From Scytonema hofmannii PCC 7110 (GTDB lineage: Bacteria; Cyanobacteriota; Cyanobacteriia; Cyanobacteriales; Nostocaceae), in the NCBI RefSeq assembly GCF_000346485.2, contig NZ_KQ976354.1, forward strand, positions 10,312,341 to 10,376,340: a stretch of DNA of 64,000 bases. The letters run 5' to 3'. Below are positions 29,031 to 35,900 of the stretch, one piece after another; position 1 is the first letter of the stretch, and each line of letters begins with the position of its first letter. The notes beneath the pieces are model-generated. The model was not told the DNA's origin, did not search any database, and worked only from the letters and a program-made list of their open reading frames with translations. A program made the position numbers and the translations under genes.

Positions 29031-30215
29031 TCACGTCCTTACCAGTAAGTTTTGATAAATCACGGTGGAAGCGGATGGTGACATATACTCCTGATAACCG
29101 TAATCAGCAATGGTTATTTGTTGTATTTGCGTGCTTCCTTCAATGATTTCCATAATTTTGGCATCTCGCAAATACCTGGCAACAGAATATTCACTGGTGC
29201 AACCATTGGCACCGTGGATTTGTACAGTATCATTTGCAATTTTGGTTGCTGTTGTGGACGCAAAATATTTGGCAATTGAAGTCTCTACGATTGAGTTTGG
29301 ATCGCCAATCTCTTTAAGATAACCAGCTTGATAGCACAGTAATCTTGCTGCTTTCACATTGGCTATCATCTCAGTTATAATTTGCCGAATCAATTGGTGT
29401 TCTTTGAGATAAACACCGAACTGCTTTCGTTCATTTGTGTAGTGAATACAGGCTTCTAAACAGGCTTGAGCGATACCTACAGAACCCCATGCTACACTGT
29501 ATCTTCCATAATCAAGTGCAGAAGAAGCTACGTAGGAGAAACCAAAACCTAACTTACCTACCAGATTTTCCTGGGGAATTCGACAATCTTGAAATTGCAA
29601 CTCAGCTAACATCGAAGCCCGAACACCCAACATACCAGAAATAGGTTGTATCGTCAGTCCTGGGCTGTTTTTTTCTACTAAAAAAGCAGAAGGTTTACCC
29701 GAACATTGAGCAAACACCAAAAAGATATCGGCTATTTGTCCGTAAGTAATCCATTTTTTGTGTCCATTTAAGATATAAGAGTCACCAGAAACTGTCGCCG
29801 TGGTTTCTATACTTTTGGCATCGCTACCTACGTTAGGTTCACTTAAGGCGAAAGCAGCTATTTTCTCACCAGACGCTAACTTTGGCAGCCAATACTCTTT
29901 CTGATACTTATTGCCCCATTTAGAAAGAGCATAAGTAACCATACAGTGAACTGTGAGCAAACTCCGTAGTGAAGAACATCCCCGTCCAATTTCTTCGTTA
30001 AGAATACCATAGGTAATCATGTCCATAGCTATGCCACCAAATTCTTTGGGTAATACAGCACCCAAATATCCGAGTTGAGCTAAATTTTCAATTAGCTTTG
30101 TCGGGGTACGCTCTTCTTGGTCATAGGAATTTGCGTAAGGTATAACCTCTTCGTCTACGAAAGCTCTAAATTCAGCTTGAGCATCTTTTTGTTGAGTTGT
30201 TAACTCTATTTTCAT
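29031..30215 (-). CDS. Acyl-CoA dehydrogenase-like oxidase of extender-unit pathway (FkbI type)
   Basis: A 394-residue flavoprotein of the acyl-CoA dehydrogenase superfamily. It shows the FAD-binding stretch AFALSEPNVGSDAKSIET, a helix with YTNERKQFG, and the C-terminal QIHGANGCTSEY and IIEGSTQIQQ blocks. In the FK506/FK520 and ansamitocin pathways the equivalent enzyme oxidises an ACP-bound hydroxy-aldehyde/glyceryl intermediate on the way to (2R)-methoxymalonyl-ACP. Genomic position supports this: it sits directly between the free ACP gene and fkbH. A role as an alpha,beta-desaturase of a bound acyl chain is the main alternative, but the complete neighbouring set makes that less likely. Length and motifs are normal. 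Confidence 0.88.
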   Translation of the reverse strand: MKIELTTQQKDAQAEFRAFVDEEVIPYANSYDQEERTPTKLIENLAQLGYLGAVLPKEFGGIAMDMITYGILNEEIGRGCSSLRSLLTVHCMVTYALSKWGNKYQKEYWLPKLASGEKIAAFALSEPNVGSDAKSIETTATVSGDSYILNGHKKWITYGQIADIFLVFAQCSGKPSAFLVEKNSPGLTIQPISGMLGVRASMLAELQFQDCRIPQENLVGKLGFGFSYVASSALDYGRYSVAWGSVGIAQACLEACIHYTNERKQFGVYLKEHQLIRQIITEMIANVKAARLLCYQAGYLKEIGDPNSIVETSIAKYFASTTATKIANDTVQIHGANGCTSEYSVARYLRDAKIMEIIEGSTQIQQITIADYGYQEYMSPSASTVIYQNLLVRT

Positions 30216-30260
30216 CTTACTACTTAAATGTTGAAATGGATTGAACTTTTTATCTGTTAC

Positions 30261-30512
30261 TCATTTTTGTGCAACTAAAGCTGTCTTACGTTCAATCAAA
30301 CGAGTCATAGCATTTATAGATCTGAAGTTATCAAATTCTAGGTCTTCATTATCAATAGTTAGTTGAAATTCTTGTTCGATAAACAAGACGAGTTGCATGG
30401 CGAACATAGAATTGACAAAACCAAGCGCAAAGATATCTTCATCTAGCTGCAAGTTATGATTGCGGAAAAACCGTGCAAGGAACTCCTTGATTGTTGGTTG
30501 TATTTCTTTCAT
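30261..30512 (-). CDS. Discrete acyl carrier protein of extender-unit pathway (FkbJ type)
   Basis: An 83-residue carrier protein. The phosphopantetheine attachment motif is GFVNSMFAMQL: the invariant Ser is kept, while the Asp usual before it (DS) is Asn, as in ACPs of methoxymalonyl pathways. Acidic helices surround it (FIEQEFQLTIDNEDLEFDNF). It would carry the glyceryl and later the hydroxy/methoxymalonyl group to a PKS acyltransferase. It lies 45 bp ahead of the acyl-CoA dehydrogenase gene. Confidence 0.88.
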   Translation of the reverse strand: MKEIQPTIKEFLARFFRNHNLQLDEDIFALGFVNSMFAMQLVLFIEQEFQLTIDNEDLEFDNFRSINAMTRLIERKTALVAQK

Positions 30513-30630
30513 CTTTTCAATTCACCTTCGCGTTAAGGATAACTGGAAAATTCTTGACTCCCGAACCGCTCTAAACTTACTTGTCTCTGATCCTTATCTC
30601 CTCTATGTTCTCAGTGGATTCTACAGTTAA

Positions 30631-30706
30631 TTCATAGATATTTTTGGGTGGGAAAAGAGTAATCTCTTCAAATAGCTCTATTGTAGGTATAAAAACTTTG
30701 TCCATA
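30631..30706 (-). pseudogene. Decayed partial copy of the 3' end of the dehydrogenase gene
   Basis: Bases 30631-30706 align with 32011-32092, the last codons plus trailer of the 3-hydroxyacyl-CoA dehydrogenase gene. Shared blocks include GTAATCTCT, GTATAAAAA and TTGTCCAT, in the same order and orientation with scattered substitutions and a short gap. No open frame remains. The copy lies between the ACP and methyltransferase genes, which forms the rest of a 292-bp gene-free gap where I see nothing else. It is best read as the scar of an insertion or duplication. Confidence 0.6.
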
Positions 30707-30804
30707 CAAGCGAGCTTTGTTTGTGTAGCCCTAGATTTCTAGCCTGTAGTGAAAAGAGAGCTGTCGAATAAATTGATGTCTATGGAACACTCCCAGTTCA
30801 GTAA

Positions 30805-31755
30805 TCAGTTCCTAACAAAAATTGAGTCCATAGCACAAGTGATGTTTCCACCAAAAAAATCGGTATAGTACGTGTCAATTTTGTAGCAATCAGGATATTT
30901 CATCAAAAACCTCCCGATTGCGTCTTTTTGAAATAAACTCTCCTCAATTACTACGTAGTCACCTTGTTTAAAGTAGCGATGAAAATGACATAAAACTCCA
31001 TGAACATTGACATGGGCATCTTCAATGAACAGCCACGGGTGAGGTGCGTTTCTCAAAAAATCCTCAGCGAATACTTCCTCTATTTGATTGCAATCTCCTT
31101 GTATAAAGCTGACGCCGTTATGCTGCAATTCTAGCTTCTTCAAATCAACGGAGAAAATGTGACCCTGGATCTCAAATATCTTCATAAGATCTGCTAGCCA
31201 TATCGCGCTCGATCCTACTCCGGAACCAAGCTCAATGATGGTTCTTGGTTTGATGTCCCACAGCATCATAGTGTAGATGTTAAAATCAAACGCGGTCTTA
31301 AAAAGAGGCATACCTTTCCACTGCATACACTCTGCTACTCCTTGACTCATAGCAGGCTCGTAAAGACCTATATCGGTCATCATACCCAGTGCAATTTCCG
31401 GCGTGGTGAATCGCTCGTGGAAACTGACAAAACGCCCCTGACTTCGTCTGCTTAAAAAGAGCCGTAGCTGCTGAAGCCCTTGCCTCAGTCGTTCTCCCTC
31501 TGTACCGCTTAGGTGCTTACTACTCTCTTCCCAAGGTAGATCTTTGTCCAACTGGTGCAGTTGTTCTATTAAAATATCTAAATAATAATCAAAGGCCGTA
31601 GGTACTTCCTGTTGACGCTGTCTTATTTTTGCTTGGACTTCTTGTGCTAATCGATTTGTAGCTTCTTTAAGTTCATTTCCCTCTAGCAGTACTGGTAGGT
31701 TATCCGGGATGGCGGGTTGCTGTTCGAGAGTATAATCTTGGTATTCGGTATTCAT
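30805..31755 (-). CDS. CmcI-like SAM-dependent O-methyltransferase
   Basis: About 316 residues from the ATG at 31755, preferred over an in-frame TTG 21 bases upstream because AAGG lies just before it. The C-terminal two thirds is a class I methyltransferase of the CmcI/rhamnosyl-O-methyltransferase type: SAM loop ELGSGVGSSAIWLAD, the acidic SVDL strand, and the IEDAHVNVH and DYVVIEES blocks. The first ~110 residues are an additional helical region with no motif I recognise. In a methoxymalonyl-ACP set the methyltransferase (FkbG in FK506) methylates the 2-hydroxyl; this protein is placed to do that but is not an obvious FkbG relative. It is flanked by an IS5-like remnant and by two copies of a short sequence, suggesting separate acquisition. 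Methylation of the product rather than the extender is possible. Confidence 0.78.
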   Translation of the reverse strand: MNTEYQDYTLEQQPAIPDNLPVLLEGNELKEATNRLAQEVQAKIRQRQQEVPTAFDYYLDILIEQLHQLDKDLPWEESSKHLSGTEGERLRQGLQQLRLFLSRRSQGRFVSFHERFTTPEIALGMMTDIGLYEPAMSQGVAECMQWKGMPLFKTAFDFNIYTMMLWDIKPRTIIELGSGVGSSAIWLADLMKIFEIQGHIFSVDLKKLELQHNGVSFIQGDCNQIEEVFAEDFLRNAPHPWLFIEDAHVNVHGVLCHFHRYFKQGDYVVIEESLFQKDAIGRFLMKYPDCYKIDTYYTDFFGGNITCAMDSIFVRN

Positions 31756-31826
31756 ACTAACCTTAGATATCGTCAAAACTCGTCATTTTAAGCATTGCAA
31801 CTAAGAAGGTATTTAAAAAATAAATT

Positions 31827-32012
31827 TTAAGCAGTTGAGCAACGATGACTAGAGGCTAACCGACGTAACATTAGATGCTTTATAGCGGCATAGATCATGG
31901 TTTTACTCGTTTAAGGAAAATATTCGTAACCCTTACTTAGATGGCGATCGCGACCAAGCCATGCAAGTGTATGCTCAAAGACCCAACGCCCTTGGTAATA
32001 CTTGAAAGCCAT
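31827..32012 (-). pseudogene. Remnant of an IS5-family transposase C-terminus
   Basis: Translating the minus strand from 32012 gives MAFKYYQGRWVFEHTLAW then LGRDRHLSKGYEYFP, a TAA stop where GAA is expected, and TSKTMIYAAIKHLMLRRLA. This is the usual IS5-type C-terminal sequence (WVVERTFAWL...RRLSKDYE...MIxxAxIxLMLRRLA). Only about 60 codons remain, with an internal stop and a TAG just upstream. It fills most of the 299-bp gap between the methyltransferase and dehydrogenase genes and marks an old insertion inside the cluster. Confidence 0.75.
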
Positions 32013-32054
32013 TCGCTAGATAATCTTTGGTGAGAAAAAGGGTAATCTCTGATT

Positions 32055-32918
32055 TCAAGTGGCTCCACTGTAAGTATAAAAACCTTGTCCATTTTTGCGA
32101 CCATACAACCCTGCATCTACCATTTTTTTCAGCAACGGACAGGGTCTGTATTTGCTGTCATTGAAGCTTTCATATAAAACTTCGATGGAGAATAGAATAG
32201 TGTCTAAACCAATCAAGTCAGCAGTTTCGAGTGGTCCCATTTTGTGTCCAAAGCAGGATGTGAAAATTTTATCCACTTCTTCTACGGAAGCAACTCGATC
32301 TTGTAGCAAGAAAATGGCTTCATTAATCGTCAACATTAGCACGCGGTTAGAGACAAAACCGGGCGAGTCGTTAACAAGAATGCATTCTTTACCCATCTGC
32401 GCCAACAATTCTTTGGCTGTTGCGATCGCATCATCACTGGTGTGATACCCGCGAATCATTTCCACCATCGGCTTCATTGGTACTGGGTTCATAAAATGCA
32501 TACCAATAACTTTGTCAGCACGCTTAGTAACTGAAGCAATGCGAGTAATAGAAATAGCAGAAGTATTGGCTGCAAATACAGTCTTCTCTGGACAAATCGC
32601 ATCAAGCTGTGCGTATATCCCTTTTTTAATATCCCACTTTTCCGTGGCATTTTCAATCACAAATTCTGCAGATTCAAGAAATTTATAATTTGTCGAAAAT
32701 TTAATTCGATGCAGAATATTGTCAGGGCTTTCTGCTTGCTGGTTTTTCTGAAAAAAACCTTGAAAACGGACATTATTTCTGATTTCCTTCTTAGCATTCT
32801 CCAAAATGTCTTCGGAAATATCTACTAAAATCACTTGATGACCAGTTTGGGAGAGGTTTTGGGCTACCCCAATTCCCATGACACCCGCTCCGACTACACC
32901 GACAACTTGAATTTTCAT
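32055..32918 (-). CDS. 3-hydroxyacyl-CoA dehydrogenase-like enzyme of extender-unit pathway (FkbK type)
   Basis: About 287 residues from the ATG at 32918 (MKIQVVGVVGAGVMG), preceded by a purine-rich GAGAAG; an in-frame TTG lies five codons earlier. It is a normal-length 3-hydroxybutyryl-CoA dehydrogenase family protein: N-terminal Rossmann loop GAGVMGIGVAQNL, the acidic strand VDIS, catalytic-His motif GMHFMNPVPMKPMVEMI, NDSPGFVSNR, and the C-terminal ETADLIGLDTI and GRKNGQGFY. In methoxymalonyl-ACP pathways the homologue (FkbK) oxidises the C3 alcohol of glyceryl-ACP. It follows PKS2 by only 26 bases and starts the fkb-like block. A decayed copy of its 3' end lies downstream at 30631-30706. 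Confidence 0.92.
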   Translation of the reverse strand: MKIQVVGVVGAGVMGIGVAQNLSQTGHQVILVDISEDILENAKKEIRNNVRFQGFFQKNQQAESPDNILHRIKFSTNYKFLESAEFVIENATEKWDIKKGIYAQLDAICPEKTVFAANTSAISITRIASVTKRADKVIGMHFMNPVPMKPMVEMIRGYHTSDDAIATAKELLAQMGKECILVNDSPGFVSNRVLMLTINEAIFLLQDRVASVEEVDKIFTSCFGHKMGPLETADLIGLDTILFSIEVLYESFNDSKYRPCPLLKKMVDAGLYGRKNGQGFYTYSGAT

Positions 32919-32944
32919 GATTTTTCTTCTCAAACGACAGACTT

Positions 32945-35900
32945 TTACGAAACAAGATCCCCGACTTCTCCTCTAATAAGTAGGGGATCTTGGTCTTCTA
33001 ATTTTTCTATCTCTTCTATGAGAATTTCTTCAATAACCAAAGCTAACTCAGCTACAGTAGGTGCTTCAAAGAGAGAACGAACAGGTAGTTCTACCTGAAA
33101 ATTTTTGCGAACAAGGGAAATAAGTACAGTTCCCGTTAGAGAGTCTCCACCTAATGCAAAGAAGCTGTCATGAATACCAATCGGCTCAATACCCAGTAAC
33201 TCTTGAAAAATCTCAACCAGTTTGCGCTCTACATCATGACTAGGAGCAACATAAGCATTCTTTAAATTTGGTCTTGAGTGACGAGAAGATAAATTGACTT
33301 GTTGGGCAGCACTTTTTTCTTGTCTTGATTCTAGCTTAATCCATTGGTCAATTCTAGATTGTAAATTACCCGTCGAGACAACTATTTGATGATATTGACT
33401 CCACAAAAGAAGACGTTCAAGGGCATTGATACCTTCAGGCGGTTCGATAGCAAATTCCGCCAAACTTGTACCTGTAGGTATTTGTTGATTGTCTGCTCCA
33501 AATTGCCATGCATCCCAGTTGACGCTCATCCAAGAAACAGGATTCGTCTGATTGTGCTGGTAAGCAAAAGCGTCCGTCAAAAGACTGACTGCTGAGTAGC
33601 CAACAGAGCCTAATCCTCCTAAAACAGAGGTTAACGAAGACATCAGTAGACAAAAATCAAGCTTTTGGGACTGCAAAACCTCTTCCAAGACTAACAGTCC
33701 CTGCACTTTTGCTTGAAATTGCTGCTCGCACTCTGTATGGTCTATCTCTACAATAGGACTAAATAACTTCTCTACAGGTACTTTAGCTGTGTGGAACACT
33801 CCATTGAGTTCACCAAACTGCTCTTTTGCTCCCGCTTTCGCACTTTGCACCTGTTCTAAATTTACCACATCGGCGCTCAAGATTAAGACCAATGCCCCCA
33901 GCTTTTCCAGTTCCTGCACTTTGAGAATCTTGCGGCTGATGTTATCTTGCTCATCGTGAGTTGTCAGCCACTCTGACCACTCTTCTCGGTTGGGAAAATC
34001 TTCCCGCTCCAAAAGCAACAGTTTTGCTTGTACTGTTTTTGCCAGATGTTCGGCTACCACAAGTCCTATGTCTTCAAGTCCACCAGTTATCAGGTAAACT
34101 CCTTTTTCCCTTAACCTTGGTGTTTCAGCGACGCTTGCATCCAATTGCACAGGCTCAAAGGTTTGCACCCACCGTTCTAAACCACGGTAAGCGATCGCTG
34201 AGTCAGGGGAATTAGCTCTTAGCTCGTTCAGCAATTGCTCCACAAATTTCTCTTCTTGCCAACCCCCCGGTGAGGGAATCAGAACATCAATACTGCGACA
34301 TCTAATATTTGAATATTCCTGTGGGATAACTTTAACAAGTCCAAGTACTGTTGCTTTTTCTGGACAAACATTTTCAACTCCGGTTACAGCTTGCACATTG
34401 TTGGAAATAACTGCAAGCTGTAACTCATCAGTAAAATTCTGTTTTCCAAGCGCCTGTGCCAAAAACAGCAAGCTGTAGAATCCTTGTTCTTGGGCTGTGT
34501 TAAAGTCTGTAGGTTCTGACTGTGTTACACTCCACAGATGAATAATTCTTTTTGGTGTTAAATCTTGAGCGCGAAGTTCTTTGAGTAAGGTATTGTAATC
34601 ATCCCGTTGTTGAGGATTTATTGTATATGTACGCTTGCCAAACTGCTCCTCTGGTGATTTGCTTCTACTGCTAAATTCCTCCCCAACTTTGACGGTAAAC
34701 ACATCATGACCTTCAAGTTCGAGTTGCTTCACGATTTGAGCGCCCAACCCATACTCATCGACAAATACCAACCAGCATTCTGCTTGTTTGACCTGACTAC
34801 TCAACTGCGGTGGTAGCGAACGTTTCCATGAAGGAATGTAGAACCAGTCAGCAATGTTGGGCTTTTTGCCTAATGAAACTTGTTGCGTCATGGAAGCATC
34901 TTGTTCATGAAGCAATGCTGTAAATGCTGCTGGTGCTTCGTGCGTTGCTGGGGCGCTAGCCTGAGCGACAATTATGTGGTCTGTAAAAGGTGCGAATTCT
35001 GAGAATGCTGTTACCTGCACAAAACCATGAGATTTGAGTTCTTCAAGCCACTGCTCCTTGGATAAAAAGGGATTGCACATATTGCGCTTGCTTTCTGGGT
35101 CTTCTATCGGATTCATGAGCAAAGCGTCAATAAACTCAAATTCTAATCTGGCTTGAGTTGTTTCCCAAAATAGAAGTAAACCTCCAGGAGCAAGTATTGA
35201 GCGAATGCGATCGAGAGTTTCTCCAATATTTCGAGCCACGTGCAGCACTTGGAAAGCTACAATCGCATCAAAGCTGTGGCTTAAGTATTCTTGTTCTTCA
35301 AGCGATCGCTCAATATCTAGCAATCGATATTCGATAAATGGATAATCGCTAAACTTCTTCTTGGCTGCGTTCAGGAAAAAAACACCCACGTCAGTAAAGG
35401 TGTAGCTGGTTTTTTCTGATGGCAACATAGGTAATAATTCTGCCGTGCCGGTACCAGTTCCAGCACCAATTTCTAATATTCTAAGATTGACGAATGGTGG
35501 TAATGATTTCACCACCTGTTCTAGGCATGCCCGCATAATTGAGTTGTAGTATTTATTTTCGGGCAATTGTTGAACTGAAAATTCTCCTTCCTTTAATAAG
35601 GTAGAAACATGGAACTCCAATGGTTCTTTTTCACCAGTCAGTATGGCTACCATATTTTCGCCATATAGTTGAAGTAAATCTATTTGTTGCGGTGTATCTG
35701 CCCATTTGGCTCTGACTTCTGTTAACAGATCGTTAACAGAGTCTAGTGAAAGTGGCAGCAGGTTAGTAAACAGCCCTTGTTCTTGATGTAACTGACCTTG
35801 CTCTACCAATATTTCCAGCCATCGACTCAACAATTCTCTATAATTAGGAATAATCTGACATTGCTCAAACAACTCCAGAAGAGAATACTTTTTACTGGGA

